DNA of 59,667 nucleotides, from positions 1-59,667 of the forward strand of contig JACPPB010000004.1 of the NCBI GenBank assembly GCA_016191205.1. The letters run 5' to 3'. The notes under the pieces were generated by a model. It was not told where the DNA came from. It did no database searches and saw nothing but the letters and a program-made list of their open reading frames with translations. Both the position numbers and the translations under genes were made by a program. Position 1 is the first letter of the stretch; every line of letters begins with the position of its first letter. The DNA comes from Gammaproteobacteria bacterium. Lineage in GTDB: Bacteria; Pseudomonadota; Gammaproteobacteria; Pseudomonadales; Porticoccaceae. Shown here piece after piece: positions 25,907 through 34,635 of the stretch.

Positions 25907-26827
25907 TCAGGATTTGGATGTCTGCGCGGCAAGCGCATAACCGATGAATTTCTCGGTCTGCTTGAGGGCGCCGGAAAGCCGCTCCTCGCCCTTGGGATCG
26001 TCGAGTCGCGCCCAGTTTTCCACCACGGCTTCCGGTGTCTGCTGCGCCACCGGCAGGTAAATACCCCGGGTTTCATACAGATGGGCACTGGCGTAACCGC
26101 CGGCACCGGCGCACAGGATGAACTTGTTGGGTGCATCCTCGGCGCACAGGGCGAGCACCCCCGCGCTCACCGGCTCGGGCTGCATCACGGCCGCCGCGCG
26201 CGGGTCGGGAATGATGTCTTCGGTCATACGGGTGAGGGCAGCGGGCGCGAGCGAATTGACCCGCACATTATATTTCTCGCCTTCCTGGGCCAGGCTGTTC
26301 ATCAGGCCGACGACGGCGAGCTTGGCGGCGCTGTAGTTGGACTGGCCGAAGTTGCCGTACAGCCCGCTCGACGACGAGGTCATCACGATGCGGCCGTAGG
26401 TCTGCTCCTTCATGATTTCCCACACCGCCTTGCAGCAATAGGCCGCGCCCATCAGGTGCACGTCCATCACCAGTTTGAAATCGGCCATGTCCATTTTGGA
26501 AAACGACTTGTCGCGCAGGATGCCGGCGTTGTTGATGAGGATGTCGACGCGGCCCCAGGCCGCCATCGCATCCTTGACCATGGCCTGCACCTGCTCGAAA
26601 TCGGCGACATTGGCGCCATTGGCAATGGCTTCGCCGCCCTTGGCCTTGATCTGCTTGACCACTTCCTGCGCCGCCGCGCTGGAACTGCCGGTGCCGTCGC
26701 GGGCGCCGCCGAGATCGTTCACCACCACCTTGGCGCCGCGCGCGGCGAGCGCCAGCGCGTGCGAGCGGCCGAGACCGTTGCCGGCGCCGGTGACAATCGC
26801 CACCCGGCCATCGAATCGTATCGTCAT
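25907..26827 (-). CDS. SDR-family (3R)-hydroxyacyl-CoA dehydrogenase-like enzyme
   Basis: 306 residues. Rossmann start AIVTGAGNGLGRSHALALA (NAD(P)-binding GxxxGxG), NNAG in ILINNAGILRDKSF, catalytic Ser in MTSSSSGLYG and YSAAK with Tyr and Lys. The NDLGGARDGTGSSS insertion after strand 2 is characteristic of the dehydrogenase domain of peroxisomal multifunctional enzyme 2 (17-beta-HSD type 4), which oxidises (3R)-hydroxyacyl-CoA. Paired with the MaoC hydratase 37 bases upstream, it would give an R-specific hydration/oxidation route. The C-terminal 40 residues are an extension. Substrate unknown. Confidence 0.88.
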   Translation of the reverse strand: MTIRFDGRVAIVTGAGNGLGRSHALALAARGAKVVVNDLGGARDGTGSSSAAAQEVVKQIKAKGGEAIANGANVADFEQVQAMVKDAMAAWGRVDILINNAGILRDKSFSKMDMADFKLVMDVHLMGAAYCCKAVWEIMKEQTYGRIVMTSSSSGLYGNFGQSNYSAAKLAVVGLMNSLAQEGEKYNVRVNSLAPAALTRMTEDIIPDPRAAAVMQPEPVSAGVLALCAEDAPNKFILCAGAGGYASAHLYETRGIYLPVAQQTPEAVVENWARLDDPKGEERLSGALKQTEKFIGYALAAQTSKS

Positions 26828-26864
26828 TGTCGTTGTCTCCGTCAGTCGGATGGGTTGAGCGCGC

Positions 26865-27329
26865 TCAGCGGGTGAAGATCATGCTGAGCCATTCGGCCTT
26901 GATGGCGGGCTTGTCCTGGCCCTCGATTTCCACCGTGATGTCCAGTTTGAAGAGGAACTGCCCCGGATTTTTTTCCGCCGCTTCCAGCACTGCGGCCCTG
27001 GCGCGAATCCGGCTGCCGACCTTGACGGGCTGCAGGAAGCGCACCTTGTCGAAACCGTAGTTGACGCCCATGGTGCGATTCGGGACATCGACGCCGACGC
27101 CGTTCTGGAGAAAATACGCCAGCATCGACAGGGTGAGAAAACCGTGGGCGATGGTGGTGCCGAACGGCCCCTGGGCCGCCTTTACCGGGTCCACATGGAT
27201 GAACTGGTGGTCCAGGGTGACATCGGCGAAATCGTTGACGCGCTGCTGATCGATGGTGAACCACTCGGAAGTGCCGGCATCCTGGCCGATGCAGGCGGCG
27301 AGATTCGCGGTGTCGATACGGATGGTCAT
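26865..27329 (-). CDS. MaoC-family enoyl-CoA hydratase (R-specific type)
   Basis: 154 residues of single hot-dog fold. The hydratase-2 signature FADVTLDHQFIHVDPVKAA contains the catalytic Asp and His (about residues 36-45), followed by GPFGTTIAHGFLTLS and the closing PAIKAEWLSMIF. This member would hydrate trans-2-enoyl-CoA to the (3R)-hydroxy form that the next enzyme oxidises. The ATG at 27329 has GAGGAAG upstream. It lies 52 bases after the second acyl-CoA dehydrogenase. Confidence 0.9.
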   Translation of the reverse strand: MTIRIDTANLAACIGQDAGTSEWFTIDQQRVNDFADVTLDHQFIHVDPVKAAQGPFGTTIAHGFLTLSMLAYFLQNGVGVDVPNRTMGVNYGFDKVRFLQPVKVGSRIRARAAVLEAAEKNPGQFLFKLDITVEIEGQDKPAIKAEWLSMIFTR

Positions 27330-27381
27330 GCGGTCTTCCTCAAGGTGTGGTGGCTGCGATCCGGGAATGGGTGCGGTCGGG

Positions 27382-28521
27382 TCAATACCCGGACAAGGCG
27401 GCAAAGCGGCGCAGATGGTAGCGGTGGTCGCCGTACAGATGTTCCGCGACCCGCGCCCGCTTCATGAAAAAGCCGATATCCAGTTCATCGGTCATGCCCA
27501 CGCCGCCGTGGAGCTGGACCGCTTCATTGGTGGCGAGCGTCGCGACTTCACCGGCCTTGGCCTTGGCGAGACTCGCCAGCACCGCCACCTCGGCGCTGCC
27601 GGCGTCCAGCGCCTGCAGCGTCTTGATGACCAGCGACTTGAGCAGTTCGATTTCGCTGAACAGGTGCGCGGCGCGGTGTTGCAGTCCCTGATAGGAGCCG
27701 ATCAGCACGCCGAACTGCTTGCGCGTGTTGAGATAGGCCACGGTCTGCTCGCAGGCCTCCATGGACAGGCCCAGCAACTCGGCCGCCAGATGCGCGTTGC
27801 CGATCTCGGTGAGGCGCTCGATCACCGCACTTGCGGCGCCGGGTTCGCCCAGCAGGGCCGCGCGCGGCAGCGCGACACTGTCAAAACGGATCATCGCGCT
27901 GTTGCGGCTGTCGGCCATGACGACCCGCTCCACCGTCACGCCGGGCGCAGTGCGCTCCACCAGCACCAGGCTGATGCCGTCGCGATCGGCATCTGCGCCG
28001 GCGCTGCGCGCCGACACGATCAACTGGTCGGCGCTGTGGCCGTCCGGGACAAACTGTTTTTCGCCATTGAGCACGAAGCCGTCGCCGCGCGCTTCCAGTC
28101 GGGTACGCACCCGGCAGGGCGCGTGATGCGGGCCCTCGTCGAGGGCCGGCGCGAGCTGGAGTTCGCCCGCGACGATGGCCGGCAACAGCGCATTGCGTTG
28201 CGCGAGCGAGCCCGCTTGCACAATGGCGGATACGCCCATCACGGCGGTGGCAAACAGCGGCGAGGCCGTCAGGGTGCGGCCGTTCTGCTCCATGATCTGA
28301 CCCATGCCCACATGGCCGAAATCCAGCCCCCCCTGGGCTTCGGGCACCAGAATGCCGGACCAGCCCAGATCGACCATCTGTTGCCAGGTGGCGCGGCTGT
28401 AGCCCAGCGCATCGCGACTGTCGCGCAGTTGCCGCAGTTGCGACACCGGCGCGTGTTCACTGAGGAAATCCCGCGCCGCGTCTTTCAGCATGCGTTGTTC
28501 TTCGTTGAGTACCAGCGCCAT
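27382..28521 (-). CDS. Acyl-CoA dehydrogenase, second of a pair
   Basis: 379 residues of acyl-CoA dehydrogenase. It has the N-terminal helical domain (MALVLNEEQRMLKDAARDFL), LGWSGILVPEAQGGLDFG, the middle strand domain FVLNGEKQFVPDG and C-terminal helices with LHGGVGMTDELDIGFFMKRA. The substrate/FAD motifs are less canonical than in the neighbouring enzyme, as in the non-FAD or less active subunit of the heterotetrameric acyl-CoA dehydrogenases of steroid degradation. The ATG at 28521 lies 11 bases after the previous stop, and GGGCGA precedes it. Confidence 0.9.
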   Translation of the reverse strand: MALVLNEEQRMLKDAARDFLSEHAPVSQLRQLRDSRDALGYSRATWQQMVDLGWSGILVPEAQGGLDFGHVGMGQIMEQNGRTLTASPLFATAVMGVSAIVQAGSLAQRNALLPAIVAGELQLAPALDEGPHHAPCRVRTRLEARGDGFVLNGEKQFVPDGHSADQLIVSARSAGADADRDGISLVLVERTAPGVTVERVVMADSRNSAMIRFDSVALPRAALLGEPGAASAVIERLTEIGNAHLAAELLGLSMEACEQTVAYLNTRKQFGVLIGSYQGLQHRAAHLFSEIELLKSLVIKTLQALDAGSAEVAVLASLAKAKAGEVATLATNEAVQLHGGVGMTDELDIGFFMKRARVAEHLYGDHRYHLRRFAALSGY

Positions 28522-28532
28522 GGCGATCGCCC

Positions 28533-29717
28533 TTATTCCTTGCCCAAGCCGAGAATGCGCTTGGCGATGATGTTGAGCTGGATTTCCGAAGTGCCGCCCT
28601 CGATGGAGTTGCCCTTGGTACGCAGCCACTGGGTGGCCATCAGGCCGTGGTCGTAGGCGTCGCCCTCCCAGGCCAGGGCGCGCTGACCGTGAATGCTCAC
28701 CAGCAGCTCGTGACGGCGCTTGTTGATCTCGGTGCCGGTGTACTTGAGCATCGAAGACGCGGCGCCCACGCCCTGCCCCGCGGTGGCTTCGTCGGTGATG
28801 CGCTCGGCGGTGAGTTCAAAGGCGCGGTTGTCCATTTCCCAGCGCGCGATGTCGGTGCGCATCGCGCTGTCGGCCAGTTCGCCGCCCGCGAGGCCAATCT
28901 GTTCCACCGCATGGTCGTGGAGATTCCCGGCGCCCGCGTTGCCCTGCCCGATACTGCCGATCATCTCGCGCTCATGAGTGAGCAGATAGGTGGCGAGCTC
29001 CCAGCCCTTGTTGAGGGTGCCGACCAGTTGATCTTTCTCGACCCGGACATCGTCCAGAAAGGTTTCGCAGAACGGCGACTTGCCGGAAATCAGCCGGATC
29101 GGTCGGGTGGTCACCCCCGGGGTGTTCATGTCGAACAGTACCAGGCTGATGCCGGCGTGTTTGACCGCGGCGGGATCGGTGCGCACCAGGCAGAACATCC
29201 AGTCGGCGCGATCGGCGTAGGAAGTCCACACCTTCTGGCCGTTGACGATGAAATGATCGCCCTTGTCCTCGCAGCGGGTCTGGAGTCCGGCCAGGTCGGA
29301 GCCGAAATTGGGCTCGCTGTAGCCCTGGCACCACCAGATGCGGCCTTCGACGATATTGCGGATATGCTGGCGCTTGAGCGCCTCGGAGCCGTATTTGAGC
29401 AATGCCGGGCCGATCATCGAGAGACCCATGCTGAACAGCGGCAGCCGCGCGTTGATGCGGTTCATCTCCTCGCGGAGGATCTTGGTCTCCTCCTTGTTGA
29501 GTCCGCCGCCGCCGTATTCGGCCGGCCAGTCGGGCGCGGTCCAGCCGCGCGCCGCCATGACTTCGAGCCAGCGTTTCTGGTCGTCACTGACGAACTTCCA
29601 CTTGGTGCCGCCCCAACAGCGATCCTCGAACTCGACCACCATCTCGCGCTGCGAGAGCGGGCAGTTGGCTTCGAGCCAGGCGCGGGTTTCCCGTCTGAAC
29701 TGCTCCAGATCCGGCAT
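28533..29717 (-). CDS. Acyl-CoA dehydrogenase, first of a pair
   Basis: 394 residues. Family signatures are GWTAPDWPAEYGGGGLNKEE in the N-terminal domain, WWCQGYSEPNFGSDLAGLQT, VNGQKVWTSYADRADWMFCL (the classical first ACAD motif) and the C-terminal EGGTSEIQLNIIAKRILGLG. This is the long-chain or steroid-type ACAD class rather than the short-chain one. The ATG at 29717 is preceded by a G-rich ribosome-binding run. First gene of the five-gene operon, with promoter signals at 29852-29880. Start and length are normal. Confidence 0.92.
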   Translation of the reverse strand: MPDLEQFRRETRAWLEANCPLSQREMVVEFEDRCWGGTKWKFVSDDQKRWLEVMAARGWTAPDWPAEYGGGGLNKEETKILREEMNRINARLPLFSMGLSMIGPALLKYGSEALKRQHIRNIVEGRIWWCQGYSEPNFGSDLAGLQTRCEDKGDHFIVNGQKVWTSYADRADWMFCLVRTDPAAVKHAGISLVLFDMNTPGVTTRPIRLISGKSPFCETFLDDVRVEKDQLVGTLNKGWELATYLLTHEREMIGSIGQGNAGAGNLHDHAVEQIGLAGGELADSAMRTDIARWEMDNRAFELTAERITDEATAGQGVGAASSMLKYTGTEINKRRHELLVSIHGQRALAWEGDAYDHGLMATQWLRTKGNSIEGGTSEIQLNIIAKRILGLGKE

Positions 29718-29798
29718 GGTGTGCTTACCCCCCAAAAAAATGCCGACGCCACCGCTCCGGTCGCTGTGCCGAAGTCCTTCACCGAGGTGCGCAGTGCG

Positions 29799-29809
29799 GT
29801 AACTGTTAC
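29799..29809. repeat. Perfect inverted repeat in the operon leader
   Basis: GTAAC-T-GTTAC, a perfect palindrome of five-base arms, lies in the transcribed leader of the acyl-CoA dehydrogenase operon. It shares the GGTAAC element with the direct repeats at 29872-29895. It is a possible operator half-site, but could be chance. Confidence 0.35.
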
Positions 29810-29851
29810 GGTGGCCGATGCGTTCCGCGGCGCGGAAAGCCAAGGCGAAGC

Positions 29852-29880
29852 ACTATAGTTGAACGCCCCGGGACGGTAAA
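29852..29880 (-). promoter_or_regulatory. Promoter of the beta-oxidation operon
   Basis: On the minus strand, TTTACC (plus 29875-29880) and TATAGT (plus 29852-29857) are separated by 17 bases. The leader to the first gene is about 130 bases. Confidence 0.6.
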
Positions 29881-29895
29881 CCCGACGGTAACCTG
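29872..29895. repeat. Two direct copies of a 12-base element at the -35 box
   Basis: GACGGTAAACCC (29872-29883) and GACGGTAACCTG (29884-29895) lie in tandem over and just upstream of the -35 hexamer. Helically phased (12-base) repeats at this position are typical of a regulator-binding site. Confidence 0.45.
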
Positions 29896-29953
29896 CCCGC
29901 TGGCAGAGTTCGGGACGCCTGGTCACATCCGCGCTGCCGGCCTCGAAGCGCGC

Positions 29954-31162
29954 TCAGACCGTTCCGACGGCGGCGCGCATCACCAGATGTTTGAGGGGAT
30001 CCACACGGTCGAAAAACGCCATGCCGGCGGCACGCGCGAGGGCGCTGGGCAGATCCTCGCGGCCGAACAGGGTCTTGAACCCCCGCATCGCGGCCAGCAT
30101 GGCGAGATTCTCCGGTCGGCGCCGGCGCTGGTAGCGGGCCAGCGCGCCGGCATCGGCGACGCCCAGACCGCGTTGCCGCGCACGCGCCACTTCTTCCGCC
30201 AGCACTTCGGCATCCGCCAGACCGAGGTTGACCCCCTGCCCGGCGAGCGGATGAATGGCGTGCGCGGCATCGCCGAGCAGCGCGATCCCCGGCATCACAT
30301 AGCGGTCGGCGTGATGCTGACCCAGAGGCGCCAGCGCGCGCGCACCGTGCAGGGAGATCGCACCCAGCGCATGTTCGCTGGCGATCTCCAGCGCGCGGCA
30401 CAGGGCGTCGTCGGGGAGCGCGTGCAGGTGCTCCGCCACGGCCTGTTCCTGCGACCAGACGATCGCCACGAAATGGGTATCACCGCGCTCATCATGAAGC
30501 GGTAAAAAGGCGAGGGGTCCGGTGGGCGCGAACCACTGGCGGGCGCAGTGACCGTGCTCGCGCTCGGTGCGCAGCACCGCGACCAGCGCCAACTGGCCGG
30601 GATCCCAGTGCTGCGCGGTAAACCCGAAGTGCTCGCGCAGCGGCGAGCGGGGCCCGTCCGCCGCTACCAAAAGGGACGCACAGATCCGCTCGTGATCCAG
30701 TTCGGCCGCGCAACCGCCACCGGGCAGGCGTTCGATCCGCGTCAGTGTCCGCGGACACAGAAAGCGGATATTGGGCTGCGCGCGCACGGCCTCACCGAGC
30801 GCCGCGATCAGCGCCGGTTGCGCGACGATATGCCCTAACTGCGGCTGATGAATCTCGGCGCAGTCGAAGCTGACGTGGCCGGTGCTGGCGCGATCCCAGA
30901 CCGCCATGGAGTTATAGGGGCAGGCGCGCCGGGCCAATGCCTCGGACCAGGCGCCGATCCGGTCGAGCAGGCGCCGGCTGCGTTCGTTGAGGGCCAGCGC
31001 GCGACGGTCGAGCACGGCGGTATCCGCGAGGGCCGCTGGCGGCTGCGACTCCACCAGCGTGATCGCAAGCTCCGCGCCCGCCGGCCCGCGAGCGAGCGCC
31101 AGCGCGAAGGCGGCGCCCACCGGCCCCGCCCCCACGATCAGAACGTCACAGTCCCGATTCAT
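29954..31162 (-). CDS. ubiI: 2-octaprenylphenol hydroxylase family FAD monooxygenase (UbiI)
   Basis: 402 residues of the UbiH/UbiF/UbiI flavoprotein hydroxylase family. Visible are VLIVGAGPVGAAFALAL (FAD GxGxxG at the start), the DG motif in VAADGPRSPL and GDAAHAIHPLAGQGVNLGLA (second FAD-binding motif). The E. coli order ygfB-pepP-ubiH-ubiI is preserved here, so this gene is assigned as ubiI (C5 hydroxylation of the ubiquinone precursor). The ATG at 31162 overlaps the end of ubiH by 17 bases. The exact ring position hydroxylated is inferred from synteny. Confidence 0.87.
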   Translation of the reverse strand: MNRDCDVLIVGAGPVGAAFALALARGPAGAELAITLVESQPPAALADTAVLDRRALALNERSRRLLDRIGAWSEALARRACPYNSMAVWDRASTGHVSFDCAEIHQPQLGHIVAQPALIAALGEAVRAQPNIRFLCPRTLTRIERLPGGGCAAELDHERICASLLVAADGPRSPLREHFGFTAQHWDPGQLALVAVLRTEREHGHCARQWFAPTGPLAFLPLHDERGDTHFVAIVWSQEQAVAEHLHALPDDALCRALEIASEHALGAISLHGARALAPLGQHHADRYVMPGIALLGDAAHAIHPLAGQGVNLGLADAEVLAEEVARARQRGLGVADAGALARYQRRRRPENLAMLAAMRGFKTLFGREDLPSALARAAGMAFFDRVDPLKHLVMRAAVGTV

Positions 31163-32384
31163 CGCCAACCACCCGGGCGGCGGGCACCGCGAGCCCGGCG
31201 CCGAAATCCGCCAGGGCGTGCCGCAGCGGCGGGCAGAGGCCGAGCGCGGTGAGGCCGAGATTGCGGCCCAGGGCCAGCAGCGGCGCGCGGCTGGCGAACA
31301 GCGCCGGCAGCCGCTCGCTGAATTGCAGTGTGCGCCACTGGTCGCACGCCCGCGCCCGGGCGTAGCCGGCAAGCACGCCGAGATCGCCCAGGTCGCGACC
31401 GCTTCGCGCGCCCGCGCGCAGGTGCTGCGCCAGCGTTGCCAGATCCCGCACCGTGAGATTGAAGCCCTGCCCCGCGACCGGGTGCAGGCTGTGGGCAGCG
31501 TTGCCCACCAGCACCAGGCGCGAACGCACCTGTTCGTGGGCAAGGCAGCGCCGCAGAGGAATGAGCTGCGGAGTGCTCATGCCGAGGATGACACCGGCGC
31601 GCCGGCCAAAAGCCTTTTGCAGTTCGGCGCGCCGTTCCGGTTCCGGCGCCACGGCGAGCGCCGCCGCCCGCTCCGGCGGCAATACCCAGACCAGGGACGC
31701 GCGCGACTGGCCATCCCGATCCGGCAGCGGCAGCAGGGCCATGGGGCCATCCGGGGTAAAGCGCTCGTAGGCGATGCCCCGATGGGGGTCGGCGAGCGTC
31801 AGGGTCGCGATCAGCGCGGCATTGCCGTAGTCGCGCGCGGCGACGCCGATGCCGAATCCCGCGCGCAGCGGTGAGTCCGTGCCGTCGGCGACCAACAGCA
31901 GGCGGGCGCGCAGGAGGCCCGCGCCGGACTGGACTTCCAGGTGGTCCCGGCGCGGCACCGGGGTCGCGTTGCGTCCCGATGCGCGGCCGACATTGGGACA
32001 GGCGGCCACGGCGGCGGCGAGCAACCGGATCAGTTCGGCGTTCTCGATCACCTGCCCGAAGGGCGCGTCGCCCGGAGCCGGCCCCAGCCGCGCCAGCCCC
32101 CAGCCGCCGCGCTCGCTCACCTGAATATCCGTTATCGCGGCCGAGCGCGCCGCGATCGCGGGCCACAGACCCAGCGCCGCAAAAACTTCGCGGCTGCTGG
32201 CGGACAGCGCCATGGTCCGTGCCTCGGGGAATGCGTCGCCGCGCGAAGCGGCGCCCGCGTGCGAGTCGTCCGCCAGCAGGGCGATGCGCCACTCGGGGCC
32301 GGCGCGCGCCAATACCGCAGCCGCGGTCAGCGCCGTGAGGCCGCCGCCCGCGATGGCGATATCGACATCGGCGCTTGCAGTCAT
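31146..32384 (-). CDS. ubiH: 2-octaprenyl-6-methoxyphenyl hydroxylase family FAD monooxygenase (UbiH)
   Basis: 412 residues. DIAIAGGGLTALTAAAVLA replaces the usual GxGxxG at the N-terminus, VADGTDSPLRAGFG is the DG motif, and GNAAHSLHPVAGQGFNLTV is the second FAD motif, with a Gly-Asn in place of Gly-Asp. The hydroxylase acts in ubiquinone synthesis, C1 hydroxylation in E. coli. It lies between pepP and ubiI as in E. coli. The Gly-Asn substitution occurs in other UbiH proteins, so it is not taken as a loss. Stop overlaps the next start. Confidence 0.88.
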   Translation of the reverse strand: MTASADVDIAIAGGGLTALTAAAVLARAGPEWRIALLADDSHAGAASRGDAFPEARTMALSASSREVFAALGLWPAIAARSAAITDIQVSERGGWGLARLGPAPGDAPFGQVIENAELIRLLAAAVAACPNVGRASGRNATPVPRRDHLEVQSGAGLLRARLLLVADGTDSPLRAGFGIGVAARDYGNAALIATLTLADPHRGIAYERFTPDGPMALLPLPDRDGQSRASLVWVLPPERAAALAVAPEPERRAELQKAFGRRAGVILGMSTPQLIPLRRCLAHEQVRSRLVLVGNAAHSLHPVAGQGFNLTVRDLATLAQHLRAGARSGRDLGDLGVLAGYARARACDQWRTLQFSERLPALFASRAPLLALGRNLGLTALGLCPPLRHALADFGAGLAVPAARVVGDESGL

Positions 32385-32391
32385 CTCGGTC

Positions 32392-33702
32392 TCAGCCCGC
32401 CATCAGCCGCTCGATGTCGGCAACCGTCTTGGGCACTCCCGCGGTCAGCACCTCGGCACCTTTGCGGGTGATGGCGACATCGTCCTCGATACGGATGCCG
32501 ATGCCGCGCCACTTTTTCGCCACCTTGCGGTTGTCGGGCGCGACATAGATACCGGGCTCCACGGTCATCACCATGCCGGGCTCCAGCAGACGCCACTCGT
32601 TGTCCACCTTGTAGTCGCCCACGTCGTGCACGTCCATGCCGAGCCAGTGCCCGGCCCGGTGCATGTAAAAATCGGTATGGGCATTGCGCGCGATCAGGTC
32701 ATCGACATTGCCTTTCAGCAGCCCCAGATCGACCAGGCCCTGGGTGATGATCTTCACCGTGACCCGGTGCGGCTCGTCCCAGTGGTTGCCGGCGCGCGCG
32801 GCGTCGATGGCGGCCATCTGAGCGGCGAGCACGACCTCGTAGAGCGCCTGTTGCGGCGCCGAGAATTTGCCGTTGACCGGGAAGGTGCGGGTGATGTCGG
32901 CGGCGTAGTGTTCCAGTTCGCAGCCGGCGTCGATCAGCACCAGATCGCCGTCCTGCAGCGGCGCGCTGTTTTCCACATAGTGCAGCACGCAGGCGTTGGC
33001 GCCACCGCCGACGATGGAGCCGTAGGCGGGGTGGCGCGCGCCCTCGCTCGCAAACGCGTGTTCGATTTCCGCCTGCAACTGGTATTCGTACAGGCCCGGC
33101 CGCGCGGCGCGCATGGCGCGGCAGTGGGCGCGCGCGGAAATCGCGCCCGCCTTGCGCATCACCTTGAGCTCGGTTGCGGTCTTGAACAGGCGCGCCTCGT
33201 GGACCAGATGATCGAGATCGACGAACTCGTCCGGCGGTACCGCGCCGCTGCGGGCGCGGGCGCGAATGCCGTCGATCCAGTCCAGCAGCCGGGTGTCGAA
33301 AGTGCGGTTGCGACCGAGCGCGTAGTACACGCGGTCGCGCCCTTCCAGCAGGCCGGGGAGAATTTCGTCGATATCGTCGATGGGAAAGGCGTCGTCGGCG
33401 CCGTACAGCTCGCGCGCGCCTTCGGGACCGGCGCGGCGGCCGTCCCAGATTTCGCGGCTGCGGTCGCGCTCGCGGCAGAACAGGATGAACTGGCCCTGGG
33501 GCCGCTTCGGGATCAGCACCAGCACTGCCTCGGGCTCATGAAAGCCCGTGAGGTAGAAAAAATTGCTGTCCTGGCGATAGGGAAAATAGGTGTCCCGGCT
33601 GCGCACCTGTTCGGGCGCCGCGGTCAGGATCGCGATACTGTTTTTGCTCATCGTCGCCATCAGGTCGCGGCGACGGCGGGCGAATTCCTGGGCAGTGATC
33701 AT
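32392..33702 (-). CDS. pepP: Xaa-Pro aminopeptidase (aminopeptidase P)
   Basis: 436 residues, similar to E. coli PepP (441). It removes an N-terminal residue preceding proline and uses two Mn ions in the pita-bread fold. Metal ligands are VLIDAGCELEHYAADITRTF (two Asp), HWLGMDVHD (His), VEPGIY (Glu) and IRIEDD (Glu). The N-terminal domain starts EFARRRRDLMATM and holds RQDSNFFYLTGFHEPEAVL. It begins 16 bases after ygfB and 7 bases before ubiH starts. Confidence 0.95.
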   Translation of the reverse strand: MITAQEFARRRRDLMATMSKNSIAILTAAPEQVRSRDTYFPYRQDSNFFYLTGFHEPEAVLVLIPKRPQGQFILFCRERDRSREIWDGRRAGPEGARELYGADDAFPIDDIDEILPGLLEGRDRVYYALGRNRTFDTRLLDWIDGIRARARSGAVPPDEFVDLDHLVHEARLFKTATELKVMRKAGAISARAHCRAMRAARPGLYEYQLQAEIEHAFASEGARHPAYGSIVGGGANACVLHYVENSAPLQDGDLVLIDAGCELEHYAADITRTFPVNGKFSAPQQALYEVVLAAQMAAIDAARAGNHWDEPHRVTVKIITQGLVDLGLLKGNVDDLIARNAHTDFYMHRAGHWLGMDVHDVGDYKVDNEWRLLEPGMVMTVEPGIYVAPDNRKVAKKWRGIGIRIEDDVAITRKGAEVLTAGVPKTVADIERLMAG

Positions 33703-33718
33703 CGGCGGGAATCCTGGG

Positions 33719-34258
33719 CTAGTGCAGTTTGGTGTCGGGACGTGCTTGCCGCGCGCGCAATTCGGCGTCGATCACCAGCACCGCCGCGCGCACATACTCG
33801 ACCAGCTCAACGAAGTCCCGCTCGTCTTCCTCGGTGCCATCGACATCCGCGTCGGCACGGCCAATGGCGGCGAAGTCACCCAGTGCCGAGGCGGTGTCGG
33901 CGCTCAGGCCGCGCGCGCCGCCGCCCTGCCCGAGCCCGGCCAGAAAGCCCTGGCACCAGGCCGCGAGTGCCTGCACACGCAGATTCAGCGGCGCGTCGTC
34001 CACGGGCAGAAGCAGCTGGAAGCCGTAGTCGAAACGCGCCAGATCCGTTGCGGCGTCAGCGGCTATATCGGTGAGCGCACTGCGCATGGCTTCCTCGACC
34101 ACCACGGTGGCGAGCTCGGCTTCGAGCAGATCCAGAACGGCCGTCGGCGAACGCAGCCCTCCGACGGTGGCGCCGCACAGCAGGCCGTGCCACTCCGCGG
34201 GATCTAGGGGTACGTTCAGGGCCGCGAACGCGGCGCGCAGGTTCTCGAAACGGGACAC
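33719..34258 (-). CDS. ygfB: UPF0149 family protein YgfB
   Basis: 179 residues, alpha-helical. The N-terminal PLDPAEWHGLLCGATVGG and the central PLNLRVQALAAWCQGFLAGL with the later DERDFVELVEYVRAAVLVI are the standard UPF0149 blocks. In Pseudomonas, YgfB represses an antiterminator-linked pathway; no function can be claimed here. The GTG at 34258 gives VSRFENLRAAF; the upstream in-frame residues are not conserved. Divergent from the zapB-like/zapA pair, as in E. coli. Confidence 0.88.
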   Translation of the reverse strand: MSRFENLRAAFAALNVPLDPAEWHGLLCGATVGGLRSPTAVLDLLEAELATVVVEEAMRSALTDIAADAATDLARFDYGFQLLLPVDDAPLNLRVQALAAWCQGFLAGLGQGGGARGLSADTASALGDFAAIGRADADVDGTEEDERDFVELVEYVRAAVLVIDAELRARQARPDTKLH

Positions 34259-34360
34259 GCGATCAACGGCTACGGGGACTGGCGGGCATCCTAGCACGCT
34301 GCCCAGGCCGCGACATCCGCGCCGGCAGGCGGTCGGCAAAGACTATCGCACCAGAGTCGA

Positions 34361-34390
34361 TTGACCGCTTTGGCGCGCGCCACTTATAGT
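34361..34390 (+). promoter_or_regulatory. Sigma-70 promoter of the zapB-like/zapA genes
   Basis: TTGACC at 34361-34366 and TATAGT at 34385-34390 are 18 bases apart, about 25 bases before the first gene. Strong by consensus. Confidence 0.75.
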
Positions 34391-34414
34391 CGCGTGTCAG
34401 GAGCCTGAACCGGG

Positions 34415-34630
34415 ATGGTCATGAACGCGCCTTCCATCGCCGAACTCGAAAACAAGGTCGACCGCCTGGCCGTACTCAGCGCGCGCCTGAAAGCCGAAAA
34501 CGACGTCCTGCGGGAACGCGAAGCCAGCCTGGCACGCGAACGCAGCCAGTTGCTCGAAAAAAACGAAATGGCGCGCTCCCGAATCGAAAACATGATCGCG
34601 CGACTCAAAGCCCTCACCCCGGAGTCCTGA
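34415..34630 (+). CDS. ZapB-like coiled-coil protein (TIGR02449 family)
   Basis: 71 residues, almost wholly coiled coil: ELENKVDRLAVLSARLKAEN, then SQLLEKNEMARSRIENMIAR and LKAL. This small family is found immediately upstream of zapA in many gammaproteobacteria and resembles the division protein ZapB. The start is either ATG 34415 or, two codons later, ATG 34421. AGGAG lies further than usual upstream of either. Confidence 0.82.
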   Translation: MVMNAPSIAELENKVDRLAVLSARLKAENDVLREREASLARERSQLLEKNEMARSRIENMIARLKALTPES

Positions 34631-34635
34631 CTACC

